Shown: positions 9,280-18,814, numbered from the stretch's first letter. The stretch: DNA of 64,000 bases from JARKQH01 sp964631605 (GCA_964631605.1 CAZVYG010000013.1:21234-85233), one strand, 5' to 3'. The notes: generated from the sequence alone by a model not told the origin. A program made the numbers and translations.

Positions 9280-9837
9280 TTAAAGCAGCCCGCGCAGCGT
9301 GGCAAGGGCCTCCTGGCGCACCGACAAGACCTTGCGCAATTCGGCCTGCGCCTTCTGCAACTCCTCTTCCTTCGCTTTCCGCGACTCCTGGTAGCGGCTC
9401 AAGGCCGATTTCAGCTCGGAATTCGAGGCCTTGCCATCCACGGCTTTCTGCAAAGCTTCAACTTCCGGACTCGGCTGGCCGAACATGCCGCGCGCGCGAT
9501 CCTCACCGCCGCGATCGCCAGGACCGCCGCCAGGACCGCCGCCGCGCCCAAAGCCGCCAAAGCCGCGGCCCGTCATCGTGGCCATGCGCGCGTCCATCAC
9601 CTTTTGAATGAGCGGCTGGATCACGTTCCATTCCGCGTCGTCCTTGACTTCCAACTGTTCCCGGTAATACCCCATCATCCGCTCGCGCATTTGCGCCGGG
9701 TCGAATCGGCCGCGATCAGGCCGATCCCGGTTATCGCGGTTATCGCGTCCGCGGTCCTGGCCCATCGAGGTCATTGCACCCAGAGCCAGCACTGCTGCCA
9801 GCGTCGTTACGCCCAGCCATCGGTTCGTTCTTCTCAT
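9280..9837 (-). CDS. Small secreted Gly/Arg/Asp-rich protein heading the gsp operon
   Basis: 185 residues from the ATG at 9837, chosen because GAGGAAGC lies just upstream; an in-frame start 90 bases earlier has no such site. A signal peptide (about residues 1-26, ending SMGQ) is followed by an RDNRDNRD/RPDRG low-complexity stretch. A helix with MRERMMGYYREQLEVKDDAEWNV comes next, then a Gly-rich linker and a long charged C-terminal coiled coil. The helix-rich, exported character recalls Spy/CpxP-type periplasmic proteins, but no diagnostic motif is visible. It is the first gene after the sigma-54-like promoter and probably co-transcribed with gspE, so a role linked to secretion is inferred from position only. 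Confidence 0.8.
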   Translation of the reverse strand: MRRTNRWLGVTTLAAVLALGAMTSMGQDRGRDNRDNRDRPDRGRFDPAQMRERMMGYYREQLEVKDDAEWNVIQPLIQKVMDARMATMTGRGFGGFGRGGGPGGGPGDRGGEDRARGMFGQPSPEVEALQKAVDGKASNSELKSALSRYQESRKAKEEELQKAQAELRKVLSVRQEALATLRGLL

Positions 9838-10306
9838 ATAGCTTCCTCGCTCTCTTTCGTTGGTTGAATGTTTATTGTGTTCCTGAAGACAACGACTCTG
9901 CTGCTTCGACCATAGCCCCACGCACATCCTGTGCCACGCATTTTTTACCTAAATTGCAGGGTTTCAACCGTTTGCCTGCGCAGTTTTTGCTCACTTGGCC
10001 GTTCCTGACTGCGCAATCTTTGCGCACCGCCTGCTTGTCCCCAGAGGCTCTCCCACCAAGCACGGTCACTCAGCGATCGGCTTTCGCGCGGGCCGGCGTT
10101 CTTGACATCGCCGTCCTGCTTGCCGGACACCAGGAGGCCGAGGAACGGTGTCATTAAAATACACGACTCGCCGCCGGGGCAACCTTGTGGAGAAATGCTT
10201 GTCTTCTTCGTCAGAAGGCGGCAAATTAGTACCGACGCCCGAGGGTATGCGCCGCCGGGCTGTTGGCAAAATGTTACTCTCAGCAATCAGACAATCGAGT
10301 GTGCCT
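9838..10306. other. Divergent intergenic region
   Basis: 469 bases between the secretion operon (minus) and the orphan pseudopilin (plus). Besides the sigma-54-like site at 9922-9936, a TTGACA hexamer occurs near 10102 on the plus strand but has no convincing -10 partner. An AUG-initiated frame from 10148 runs into the pseudopilin. Its first 53 residues are not prepilin-like, so it is treated as upstream open frame rather than coding. No RNA gene or riboswitch was recognised. Confidence 0.5.
9922..9936 (-). promoter_or_regulatory. Sigma-54 (-24/-12) promoter of the secretion operon
   Basis: On the minus strand the sequence reads TGGCACAGGATGTGC. This matches the sigma-54 consensus TGGCAC-N5-TTGC in every position except one T, with the essential GG and GC dinucleotides at correct spacing. 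It lies 84 bases before the ATG at 9837, leaving a plausible leader of about 75 bases with the ribosome site at its end. An NtrC-type activator is encoded at 62225-63604, but no link between them is shown. Confidence 0.55.
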
Positions 10307-11239
10307 ATGAAAATCACCAGATCAGGCCAAGGATACGAGATTCCCCGCGGTCGAGCCGGGCTTGGGCTTCAAGGTTTTACCCTGATTGAGCTTTTGGTGG
10401 TCATCGCCATCATCGCCATTTTGGCCGCCATGCTCCTGCCCGCCCTGGGCCGGGCCAAACAAAAGGCTCACGGCATTTATTGCATGAACAACGGCAAACA
10501 AATGATGGTCGCCTTTAACCTGTATGCGGGGGATCACAACGACTTGTTCCTGCCCAACCCGGACAGCAGCGCGGCGCCCGCCGGCCACAACTGGATCGTC
10601 GGCAATGCCGGTCAGGGAGGAAATGAGGAATACAATCCCGACATTCTGCGCAATCCCAACACCGCGATGATGGCGCCTTACATCGGCAAGAACATCTCGA
10701 TTTATCAATGCCCGGCCGACAGCCGCAAAGCGGGACTTTATCGCGGCTCTGACCCCGCCCTGATCGGCAAGATGATTCGGCCGGTGCGGACTTTTGCCCT
10801 GAGCCAGGCCGTGGGCACCATCTGCCGTGGGTTCGACAGTGGTTCCGGCCACATTGGCCCCCCGGACCGGCCTACGAATGGTCCATGGCTGGACAACACG
10901 CATTCGCATCGCCGGGGCAACCCTTACAACACTTATGGCAAAGGCAGCCAGATCGGCGCCCCCGGGCCCGCCAAAGTCATCACGTTCCTGGATGAGGATC
11001 CGCTGAGTCTCAATGACGGGGGGTTTGCCGTGGGCTGTAACAATCCCGAATGGATTGACTGGCCGGCCACTTACCATAATTACGCGGCGGGGTTTGCGTT
11101 CCTGGATGGCCACTCGGAGATTCACAAGTGGAGAGACAGCACCACCGCGCACGGTGGCAACGTCGCTCGCCGGGCCATCCCGCTCCCGGCCCGCGATTGG
11201 ACGTGGGTTAAAGACAATACGTCTGCGCGGGCTCGCTAA
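10307..11239 (+). CDS. Orphan type II pseudopilin with H-X9-DG C-terminus
   Basis: 310 residues from the ATG at 10307; the frame is open further upstream but prepilin leaders are short. The leader is followed by LQGFTLIELLVVIAIIAILA, a perfect prepilin cleavage/methylation site. The C-terminal half holds the H-X9-DG signature (His of HNYAAG, nine residues, then DGH), a marker of large pseudopilin families in Verrucomicrobiota, Planctomycetota and Lentisphaerota. Such proteins are exported and cleaved by the prepilin peptidase. Their function is unknown, although substrate capture or surface display has been suggested by others. It stands alone, head to head with the gsp operon. Confidence 0.88.
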   Translation: MKITRSGQGYEIPRGRAGLGLQGFTLIELLVVIAIIAILAAMLLPALGRAKQKAHGIYCMNNGKQMMVAFNLYAGDHNDLFLPNPDSSAAPAGHNWIVGNAGQGGNEEYNPDILRNPNTAMMAPYIGKNISIYQCPADSRKAGLYRGSDPALIGKMIRPVRTFALSQAVGTICRGFDSGSGHIGPPDRPTNGPWLDNTHSHRRGNPYNTYGKGSQIGAPGPAKVITFLDEDPLSLNDGGFAVGCNNPEWIDWPATYHNYAAGFAFLDGHSEIHKWRDSTTAHGGNVARRAIPLPARDWTWVKDNTSARAR

Positions 11240-11250
11240 CAGGGTTCAAG

Positions 11251-11290
11251 AGCGGTCCTTGCTCCGCTTTCAGAGCCTTTTTTGAAAGGC
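11251..11290 (+). terminator. Possible terminator between pseudopilin and leuS
   Basis: Two small hairpins follow the pseudopilin stop: AGCGG/CCGCT (11251-11268) running into TTT, and GCCTTT/AAAGGC (11275-11290). Both are short. The genes on either side converge, so a terminator is expected here, but the structure is weak. Confidence 0.3.
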
Positions 11291-11439
11291 CTCACCCTGG
11301 CCGGCTCAGCACCCTGGGTGTAAGGCCCGTGGCGGACACAAGCTGTCGCCAATCCAGGGAGTTCTTCCGTCGCAGACCCTCCCGCGCTCCGGGGCCGCCG
11401 CCCCCAAATCCAGCCGAGTCAGGGACGACATCCGCCGCT

Positions 11440-14214
11440 TCAACCCACGACGATGTTTACCAGTTTGCGGCCGACGACGATGACTTTGCGGACCGATTTG
11501 CCGGCGAGAAAGGGCTGAGCTTTTTCAGCCTTCAACGCGGTGGCTTCGAGGTCGGGCTGCGAAATATCAGCCGGCACGCGCACGACATCCCGCAGCTTGC
11601 CGTTGACCTGAACCGGGATTTCGATGACATGCTCGACCAGCAGCGCGGGGTCAAATGACGGCCACGGCGCATAAGCAATGCTCGAGTCCGCGTCGGCCGC
11701 CACCTGCGGCGGCAAGGCGGCCGACGGCGCGGGGGCATGGAGCCTGGACCAAAGTTCCTCGGCGAGGTGCGGCGCGAAGGGCTGCAGCAACACCAGAAAG
11801 GAGCTCAGGACGGCGGCGGGCAGAATCTCCCACGCCATCGCCTCGTTCACAAACACCATCAGAGCGGAGATGGCGGTGTTGAACCGCAGGCCGTCGAGGT
11901 CTTCGGTGACCTTCTTGATGCAGGTATGAAGCGCTTTGAGCTGCGCCGGTGACGCGGAGACATTCTGAATCCGCGGGCTGAGCTGGATGCGGTCGAGCAG
12001 GTCCGGACCGGCGCCCGGCTGCGCGGTGAGGGTCTGCTCGAACTCGGTTTCGCTCCGTTCGTCCACGAACAACCGCCAAACCCGGCCCAGGAACCGGTAA
12101 ACGCCTTCAACACCCTTCGTGCTCCAGGGCTTGGTCATCTCCAGCGGGCCCATGAACATTTCGTAAAGGCGAAACGCGTCCGCCCCGTATTCCACGAGAA
12201 TGTCGTCCGGGTTGATCACGTTGCCGCGGGATTTGGACATCTTCTGGCCGTCTTCGCCGAGGATGAGCCCCTGGTTGACCAGTTTGAAAAACGGTTCCGG
12301 AGTGGACACAAAGCCGCGATCGAAAAGAACCTTGTGCCAGAAACGGGCATAGAGCAGGTGCAACACCGCGTGCTCGGTGCCGCCCACGTAAAGGTCCACT
12401 CCCGGCGTGGCCTTGCCCGGCGCGGGGGCCGTTCCCATCCAGTATTTCTCCGCCGACACACCGCAGAATGCCTGGCGGTTGGCGGGGTCCAGAAAACGGA
12501 GGTAGTACCAACAACTGCCCGCCCATTGGGGCATGGTGTTGGTTTCGCGGCGCGAGCCGTCGGGGAGGTTGACCCAATCCTGAGCGCGCGCCAGCGGGGG
12601 CTGTCCGTCCGGCGTGGGCTTGTAATCGTCCAACCGCGGCGGCACCAGCGGCAAGGCTGACTCCGGCAAAGCCTCGTGATAGGCCTGGCCGCTCGAGTCG
12701 GTCTTCCAAATAATCGGGAAGGGCTCCCCCCAATAACGCTGGCGGCTGAACAGCCAGTCGCGCAGCTTGTAGTTGATGGTCTTTTTCCCCAGTCCCTTCG
12801 CCTCGAGCCAGGCGGTGATTTTGCGTTTTGCCTCCGGCGTGGGCAGCCCGTTGATCGAACACTCCGGTCCCGCCGAGTTGACCGCAACTCCGTCCTCGAC
12901 AAATCCCCGCCAATCCTGGCCCCCAGGCGGCTGGACCACCTGGACAATGGGCAACTGAAACTTGGTGGCGAACTCGAAGTCCCGCGTGTCGTGACCCGGC
13001 ACCGCCATGATGGCGCCGGTGCCGTAGGAGGCGAGAACGTAATCGGCGATCCAGATCGGGATTTCCCGGCCGTTGACCGGGTTGATGGCATACCCGCCGG
13101 TAAACACCCCCGTCTTCTCCTTCGCCAGCTCGGTGCGCTCGAGGTCCGACTTCTTGGCCACGTCCGCCTGGTAGGCCCGCACCGCTTCGCGGTGCTCGCG
13201 AGTGGTGACCGCGTCCACAAGGCGATGCTCGGGCGCCAGCACCATGTAGGTGGCGCCGAACAGCGTGTCGGGCCGCGTGGTGAACACCCGGATTTTGTCC
13301 GCCAAGCCGCGAACCGCGAAGTCCACCTCCGCGCCCTCGCTGCGGCCGATCCAGTTGCGCTGCATTTCCTTGAGCGAATCGCTCCACTCGATGGTGTCGA
13401 GGTCCTGCAGGAGACGCTCGGCATACGCCGTGATGCGCAGCATCCATTGCCGCATCGGCCGCCGCACCACCGGGAACCCGCCGACCTCGCTCTTGCCGTC
13501 AATCACTTCCTCGTTCGCCAACACCGTCCCCAACTGCTCGCACCACCAGACCGGGGCTTCGGAAACATAAGCCAGGCGGTGGGCGTCGCGCCACGCGCGG
13601 CGTTTGGCCTCGCGTGCTTCGGGACTCAACGCGGGGTCGCGGCTCAGTTCGGGCGGGTCGGGCAGCGTGCCGATCGGCTCCGCCCGATTGGTCTGCGGGT
13701 TAAACCACGAGTTGTAGAGCTGCAGAAAAATCCATTGGGTCCACCGAAAATACTCCGGGTCGGTCGTGTCAATCTCCCGGGACCAGTCATAGGAAAAGCC
13801 CAGGGACTGAATCTGGCGCTTGAAGGTGGCGATGTTTTGCTCGGTGGTCTTTCGCGGATGCTGCCCCGTCTTAATGGCATACTGCTCCGCCGGCAGCCCA
13901 AAGGCGTCCCAGCCCATGGGGTGCAGCACATGATAGCCCCGCGCGCGGCGGTAGCGGGCCAGAATATCCGTTGCCGTGTACCCTTCGGGATGCCCGACAT
14001 GCAGCCCCGCGCCCGAGGGGTAGGGAAACATGTCCAGGATATAATACTTGGGCAGTTGCTCGGGAACCGTGCCCGCGTGCCGCCGCGCAAACGGATGCGA
14101 CGGCGGAACGGTTTCACCCGGGTTCCACGCGCGGAACGTTTGTTGGTCGTCCCAACGCCGCTGCCACTTCGGCTCGATGAGGTGGAACGGATACTGTCTG
14201 CGTCCAGATGCCAT
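11440..14214 (-). CDS. leuS: Leucyl-tRNA synthetase
   Basis: 924 residues from the ATG at 14214. A longer frame to 14328 lacks similarity in its first 38 residues. The class I signatures are clear: HVGH (HIGH motif, about residue 70) in the segment GAGLHVGHPEGY, and KMSKS (about 658) followed by RGNVINPDD. The editing (CP1) domain lies between them, with TTRPDTLFGATYMVLAPEH and the GTGAIMAVPGHDTRDFEFA stretch. The C-terminal anticodon-binding domain ends with KVIVVGRKLVNIVVG. The length is somewhat above the usual 860-880, with extra loops near the N-terminus and the zinc-like domain. It charges tRNA-Leu in the cytoplasm. It lies 76 bases from uvrB on the same strand. Confidence 0.96.
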   Translation of the reverse strand: MASGRRQYPFHLIEPKWQRRWDDQQTFRAWNPGETVPPSHPFARRHAGTVPEQLPKYYILDMFPYPSGAGLHVGHPEGYTATDILARYRRARGYHVLHPMGWDAFGLPAEQYAIKTGQHPRKTTEQNIATFKRQIQSLGFSYDWSREIDTTDPEYFRWTQWIFLQLYNSWFNPQTNRAEPIGTLPDPPELSRDPALSPEAREAKRRAWRDAHRLAYVSEAPVWWCEQLGTVLANEEVIDGKSEVGGFPVVRRPMRQWMLRITAYAERLLQDLDTIEWSDSLKEMQRNWIGRSEGAEVDFAVRGLADKIRVFTTRPDTLFGATYMVLAPEHRLVDAVTTREHREAVRAYQADVAKKSDLERTELAKEKTGVFTGGYAINPVNGREIPIWIADYVLASYGTGAIMAVPGHDTRDFEFATKFQLPIVQVVQPPGGQDWRGFVEDGVAVNSAGPECSINGLPTPEAKRKITAWLEAKGLGKKTINYKLRDWLFSRQRYWGEPFPIIWKTDSSGQAYHEALPESALPLVPPRLDDYKPTPDGQPPLARAQDWVNLPDGSRRETNTMPQWAGSCWYYLRFLDPANRQAFCGVSAEKYWMGTAPAPGKATPGVDLYVGGTEHAVLHLLYARFWHKVLFDRGFVSTPEPFFKLVNQGLILGEDGQKMSKSRGNVINPDDILVEYGADAFRLYEMFMGPLEMTKPWSTKGVEGVYRFLGRVWRLFVDERSETEFEQTLTAQPGAGPDLLDRIQLSPRIQNVSASPAQLKALHTCIKKVTEDLDGLRFNTAISALMVFVNEAMAWEILPAAVLSSFLVLLQPFAPHLAEELWSRLHAPAPSAALPPQVAADADSSIAYAPWPSFDPALLVEHVIEIPVQVNGKLRDVVRVPADISQPDLEATALKAEKAQPFLAGKSVRKVIVVGRKLVNIVVG

Positions 14215-14290
14215 AATAAGCCTCGCAATATTGCGAAAAGCGGCTGGCGACACAACCGCAGAATGCGCCGCGGTCTCAGCGAGCAGCATC

Positions 14291-16342
14291 TCAGCGCTTG
14301 ACTTGGGCGCGGCGGGCCCGGCCAGCACCCGGTCTGTTCCGGTAGCTCACCGGCCGCGAGCCGGTCGCAGCGGTTGCTCCCTCCAAGGTTCGTTTCAGCT
14401 CGCGCACCTGGTCGCGAAGCAGCGCCGCTCGCTCGAACTCGAGGTTGTTGGCGGCCTCGAGCATCTCGCGCTCCAGCTCGACGATCGTGTCCTGCAGGTC
14501 CACATCCACCCCGGACTCGGCCAGGAACGATTGGGCGTCCGCGGTCACGCGCTGGTGCGATGAAAGACTGGCTTCAACCGCCCGGCTCACACTGCGCGGA
14601 GTGATTTGGTGAGCCCGGTTGTACTCGAGCTGTTTCTGGCGGCGGTATGCGGAGATCGCGAGGAATTTCCGGATGCTGTCGGTTTGCACATCGGCATAGA
14701 GGATCACCTCGCCCTTGAGATGGCGCGCCGCGCGGCCCGCGGTCTGCACCAGGCTGGTTTCGCTTCGCAAAAAGCCCTCCTTGTCCGCGTCCAGGATCGC
14801 CACCAGCGACACTTCGGGAAGGTCCAGCCCTTCGCGCAGCAGGTTGATGCCCACCAGCACGTCAAATTCGCCCCGGCGCAACGCGCGCAGGATTTCCACG
14901 CGCTCGATGGCGTCAATCTCGCTGTGCAGGTACTGCACGTTGATGCCGATCTCGCGCAGATAATCGGTCAGTTCCTCCGCCGTTCGCTTGGTCAGGGTCG
15001 TGACCAGCACCCGCTCCCGCGCGTCGGCGCGCTTGCGGCATTCGTGAATCAGGTCGTCAATCTGGCCCGTCAGCGGCCGCACACTCACCGGCGGATCCAC
15101 CAGCCCGGTGGGCCGGACAATCTGCTCGATGACCCGCCCCCGCGCCCACTCCAGCTCCCGCGGCCCCGGCGTGGCGCTGACATAAATCGTCTGGCCTTGC
15201 AGCGACTGGAATTCCTCGAAGCTCAGCGGCCGATTGTCCAGCGCGCTGGGCAGCCGGAAGCCGTGCTCGACCAACACCGTCTTGCGCGAGCGGTCCCCCT
15301 CATACATGCCCCCAATCTGCGGCACGGTCACGTGTGATTCGTCTATCACCAGCAGGTAGTCCTCGGGGAAAAAGTCAAATAACGTACAGGGCCGGGAACC
15401 GGGTGGCCGGCCCGCCAGGTGGCGCGAATAGTTTTCGATGCCGGAACAGAAGCCCATCTCCTCCATCATCTCGAGATCGTATTCGGTTCGCATCTTGATC
15501 CGCTGCGCTTCAAGCAGTTTGCCGTGCCGCTCAAACCACGCGATGCGTTCGCTCAGCTCCTCCCGGATGGCCAGCAGCGCCGGCCGCAGCTTCTCGGCGG
15601 GCGTGATGAACTGCGTGGCGGGAAAAATGGCCGCGTCGCTCAGGCTCTCGAGCGGCCGGCCCGTCAGCGGCTCGAACCGCGTGATCCGATCTATCTGGTC
15701 GCCGAAAAACTCGATCCGCAGGGCGTCCTCGCGGCCCGCCGGGCACACCTCGACGGTGTCGCCGCGCACCCGAAACTGGCCGCGCTCGAAGGCCGTGTCA
15801 TTCCGGCTGTATTGCAGGTCCACCAGCCGGTGCAGCAGATGGTCCCGCGCCATCTCCATCCCCGCACGCAACGGAATCACCATCGCCTCGTAATCTTCCT
15901 TGCTCCCGATGCCGTAAATGCACGAAACGCTGGCGACCACGATCACATCCCGCCGCGACAACAGCGCGCTCATGGTGGAAAGCCGGAGCCGCTCGATTTC
16001 CTCATTGATGCTCGAGTCCTTCTCGATGAAGGTGTCCGTGCGCGGGATGTAGGCCTCCGGCTGGTAATAGTCGAAATAGCTGACGAAGTATTCGACGGCG
16101 TTGTTGGGAAAGAAGCTTTTGAACTCGGCGTAAAGCTGGGCGGCCAGGGTTTTATTATGGGACATCACCAGCGTGGGGCGGTTCACATTGCGGATGACAT
16201 TGGCCACCGTGAACGTCTTGCCCGAGCCGGTGACGCCCAGCAGCACCTGGTGCTTTGCGCCGGACAAAATCCCCTCGGTCAGGGTCGCGATTGCCTCGGG
16301 CTGATCACCCGCAGGTTCATATGGCGCAACAAGCTCGAACAT
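14291..16342 (-). CDS. uvrB: UvrB, excinuclease ABC subunit B (complete copy)
   Basis: 683 residues from the ATG at 16342 (MFELVAPYEPAGDQP, the usual UvrB N-terminus). The same frame is open 150 codons further upstream but without UvrB similarity. Visible parts are Walker A GVTGSGKT (about 38-45), the beta-hairpin region around YFVSYFDYYQPEAYIPRTDT, helicase motifs (LLVIDESHVTVPQ, INLLREGLDLPEV, QTAGRAARH) and a C-terminal UVR motif for UvrC binding (ELEREMLEAANNLEFERAAL). UvrB verifies DNA damage handed over by UvrA. Bases 15897-16213 are identical to part of a truncated second copy at 19973-20785. Confidence 0.96.
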   Translation of the reverse strand: MFELVAPYEPAGDQPEAIATLTEGILSGAKHQVLLGVTGSGKTFTVANVIRNVNRPTLVMSHNKTLAAQLYAEFKSFFPNNAVEYFVSYFDYYQPEAYIPRTDTFIEKDSSINEEIERLRLSTMSALLSRRDVIVVASVSCIYGIGSKEDYEAMVIPLRAGMEMARDHLLHRLVDLQYSRNDTAFERGQFRVRGDTVEVCPAGREDALRIEFFGDQIDRITRFEPLTGRPLESLSDAAIFPATQFITPAEKLRPALLAIREELSERIAWFERHGKLLEAQRIKMRTEYDLEMMEEMGFCSGIENYSRHLAGRPPGSRPCTLFDFFPEDYLLVIDESHVTVPQIGGMYEGDRSRKTVLVEHGFRLPSALDNRPLSFEEFQSLQGQTIYVSATPGPRELEWARGRVIEQIVRPTGLVDPPVSVRPLTGQIDDLIHECRKRADARERVLVTTLTKRTAEELTDYLREIGINVQYLHSEIDAIERVEILRALRRGEFDVLVGINLLREGLDLPEVSLVAILDADKEGFLRSETSLVQTAGRAARHLKGEVILYADVQTDSIRKFLAISAYRRQKQLEYNRAHQITPRSVSRAVEASLSSHQRVTADAQSFLAESGVDVDLQDTIVELEREMLEAANNLEFERAALLRDQVRELKRTLEGATAATGSRPVSYRNRPGAGRARRAQVKR
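15897..16213. repeat. 317-bp tract shared with second uvrB (copy A)
   Basis: Base-by-base comparison by eye finds no mismatch between 15897-16213 and 20340-20656 (offset 4443). The first differences on either side are 15896 (t versus c) and 16214 (c versus g). Outside this tract the two uvrB genes differ in many codons and residues, so the identity is local. The most likely cause is recent gene conversion. Confidence 0.9.
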
Positions 16343-16693
16343 CGCGTGCAGCGTAGAAGCTGTTGCCCAAGGAGTCAACTGGGCTGCACGGACATGTTTT
16401 GGGCGCAAAAGCTGAAAAAAGGACTTGCGCTTGGGCCATGGAGTTGCAAAAAGGATGCGTATCGAGGCACAAGTTACGTAAACGAAAACCAACAACTTTG
16501 CGGTAGCTCCGGCTGCCAGTCTCCTTCGGAAACCGCTAATTGAGTTTGTGACACAAGGGCCAGGCCCGCGCCAGTCGGCGCGGCCTGTGTGCTTGTCTCG
16601 GTGGGCACGTGGCTGCGCCGCGAAGGGGATCGCGCAGGTTCGCGCCCTTTCGCTTTCCGGGGAGCAGCAAAGGCAACCAAGAATGAAGGCCAA
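16343..16693. other. Divergent intergenic region between uvrB and TSP3 gene
   Basis: About 350 bases without a supported gene. The left part would carry the uvrB promoter (minus) and the right part that of the secreted protein (plus), but no clear -35/-10 pair was found. The uvrB frame stays open through most of this stretch without family similarity. The region shows no similarity to the bases upstream of the second uvrB copy. Confidence 0.45.
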
Positions 16694-18757
16694 ATGAAAA
16701 AGCAAAGAGCGTGGAAGATCAGTCGGGCCGTTTGCGCTGCTGTTTTCATCGGGTTGGGGATGCTGTGCCAAGTCGGTGCGCAAACGACGAGCCAAGACGC
16801 AGTCGCCGAGGATGACGACTACTACATCGAGTGGATCACGCCGGAGATGCCGCCGTATCCGCCGGTGTTCCGAGACGGCAAGTGGATGTCTTGGGAAGAA
16901 GCGTTCGGGCCGTTGCCAAAGCCCGAGCCGATCGCAGTCAAGCGACCGAAGAATCCGAAACCTCCTGAACCGTTCGATCCCAACGCTCGATGGCTGGCGA
17001 AGAAACGGGAGCTTGCGCCGCAGTTGTTTGCCGACGGCAAGCTGAAACCCGAAGCCGAGGCGATGTTCAGCAGGGCGAAAGAGAACGGCTTCGCCAAGGT
17101 CAAGGACAAGAAATCGCAGCTACGACCCAAAGTGGACGCGTTTGACCCAGGTCTGAGTGCCCGCGGACAGAATTCTCAGCCAGCGACGCGGGGAGGCCCG
17201 GAGGGCGGAAACGGACCACTCGACAGCGGGAATCCGCGTCTTGAGATTGTGGAGGTGGACGGCACGAGATTCCCAGGCTGGACGTATGTTGAACTCTGGC
17301 TTATTGACGGCCCACAGGACGAGTGGTGGAACATTTTCCGTGCCCCCACGCTGCATCCCAACGCATGGATTCCGCAATTCATTGGGCCTCCGGATTTCGT
17401 CTTCGACAATGTTCAGGTGTTTCCGGTTTGGATTCTGGGGCAACCACCGGAATCATATTTCCAAATCTTTCTGCATCAAGACAGCGACTACGATGGCCTG
17501 CTTGACGGGTTTGAAGTTTGTGTTTTTAAGACCGATCCCAATGACCCTGACTCGGCTTCAACACGTGACACCGATGGAGACGGGCAGCCTGATTACCCGA
17601 ATCTGGCCGGCAACGGGATCGCCGATGGCGATGAAGACTTCGACGGGGATGGGCTGTCCAACATCTTCGAGATGGAATTGGGCGTCGATCCGTTAACTCC
17701 ACAATCAACCTCCGACTCCGATTCTGACGGACTCCCGGACTGGGTTGAGGAGATGATCAGTTACTGGACTGGCGATCCGGATCCAGCGCCGGACGGCGAC
17801 TCGGATTGGGATGGAGTCAGCAATGCGGTAGAAATGGCGGTGGGCATGGACCCTTCATGGGGACTGCCCAACTCGTGGTTTGGTGATCCCGGCGAGCCTG
17901 CGCTGCGCGACATGTCCTTCTATCCGGATCATCAGAGGGTCGTGCAGGAGTTGAAATTCAGTTGCCAGTCGCCCGACGGCCCAAACGCTCCGCTGGACGA
18001 ATCGTATCTGCACATGTCCACGATTGGGGACTACGGGACTGTCGGCAGTTTGTTCGTGATGAAGGATCAGGACGTGGATGGCAATTATGCGGCAGGCGTT
18101 GACACGTTTGTTTATGGGGGCTGCTATCAAACACCGTCACAACCTCCAAGTCTGGATGATGCTCCCGCGCCAGACCCGGCCGATGCTGAATTGTTACGGA
18201 CAATCCTTCTCCAAGCGACGTCCACGACGGGAACAATCTGGCAAAAAGCCCGCGTCTCGGAAAATCTGACGGAGCTGACTTCGCAAACCCTGGTCCACTT
18301 GCAGTATCGCTGCAACTACCGGATCTGGGTGCAGGTGCGGAGGATTCAGATGATGCAAGTCGCCGGCGTGACACCCCAAGGTGTGTTACTGAGAGCACGC
18401 CGGGCGGTTTCGATTATTCACACGGAGGCTACCATTCTGCGCTCTACCACCCTTGAACTGGGACGTCGCACGGGGGACGGCTGGATGAAAGCCGGGCGGT
18501 TTTTCAGGAATGCTGGTCGGATGGCGAGTGTGGTCAGTGCTTGGTATACTTTCAACGACCAGGTATATCCACAACTCTTGGACTACTACCGGGATGTGCG
18601 CCGTCGCTGTGATAACAACGAGCCGACTGCGCTGCTGCTCGCCTACGCGCTGGGGAACATGACCGATGCGTTTGCCGGCGGTTTTGAGGCAATTGGCGCA
18701 TGGCAGGTGTATTGGCTGCTCCTGAGCATGTTCGACGGTTACGAGTCGAGTTGTTGA
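16694..18757 (+). CDS. Secreted protein with TSP3/EF-hand-type calcium repeats
   Basis: 687 residues from the ATG at 16694, preceded by GAAGGC; the longer frame from 16589 adds 35 non-signal-like residues. A signal peptide spans about residues 1-30 (ending QVGAQ). A Pro-rich region follows. Around residues 265-395 there is a run of Asp-rich loops such as DSDYDGLLDGFE, DTDGDGQPD, DFDGDGLSNIFE and DSDSDGLPDW, the pattern of thrombospondin type 3 repeats that bind calcium. The C-terminal about 250 residues are mostly helical and unrecognised, with no sorting motif. The gene is visibly less GC-rich than leuS or uvrB. Together with the next two genes it forms a plus-strand unit lying between two uvrB copies. 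Confidence 0.8.
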   Translation: MKKQRAWKISRAVCAAVFIGLGMLCQVGAQTTSQDAVAEDDDYYIEWITPEMPPYPPVFRDGKWMSWEEAFGPLPKPEPIAVKRPKNPKPPEPFDPNARWLAKKRELAPQLFADGKLKPEAEAMFSRAKENGFAKVKDKKSQLRPKVDAFDPGLSARGQNSQPATRGGPEGGNGPLDSGNPRLEIVEVDGTRFPGWTYVELWLIDGPQDEWWNIFRAPTLHPNAWIPQFIGPPDFVFDNVQVFPVWILGQPPESYFQIFLHQDSDYDGLLDGFEVCVFKTDPNDPDSASTRDTDGDGQPDYPNLAGNGIADGDEDFDGDGLSNIFEMELGVDPLTPQSTSDSDSDGLPDWVEEMISYWTGDPDPAPDGDSDWDGVSNAVEMAVGMDPSWGLPNSWFGDPGEPALRDMSFYPDHQRVVQELKFSCQSPDGPNAPLDESYLHMSTIGDYGTVGSLFVMKDQDVDGNYAAGVDTFVYGGCYQTPSQPPSLDDAPAPDPADAELLRTILLQATSTTGTIWQKARVSENLTELTSQTLVHLQYRCNYRIWVQVRRIQMMQVAGVTPQGVLLRARRAVSIIHTEATILRSTTLELGRRTGDGWMKAGRFFRNAGRMASVVSAWYTFNDQVYPQLLDYYRDVRRRCDNNEPTALLLAYALGNMTDAFAGGFEAIGAWQVYWLLLSMFDGYESSC

Positions 18758-18814
18758 CGAGTCGGCGTGTGCCGCTCCGTAGCCGGGTGGCCACGGAGCG
18801 GCATCCCACAGGCA

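Noticed and set aside
12676..14301. A 541-codon open frame antisense to leuS, and similar long antisense frames over the propeller gene (27343-28815) and the PPC gene (54777-56846)
   Set aside because: In GC-rich DNA the strand opposite a real gene often stays open. These translations are His/Arg/Pro/Gln-rich without motifs, while the other strand encodes recognisable proteins.
16343..16795. An N-terminal extension of UvrB by 150 residues
   Set aside because: The added residues show no UvrB similarity, and the ATG at 16342 gives the standard UvrB N-terminus and length.
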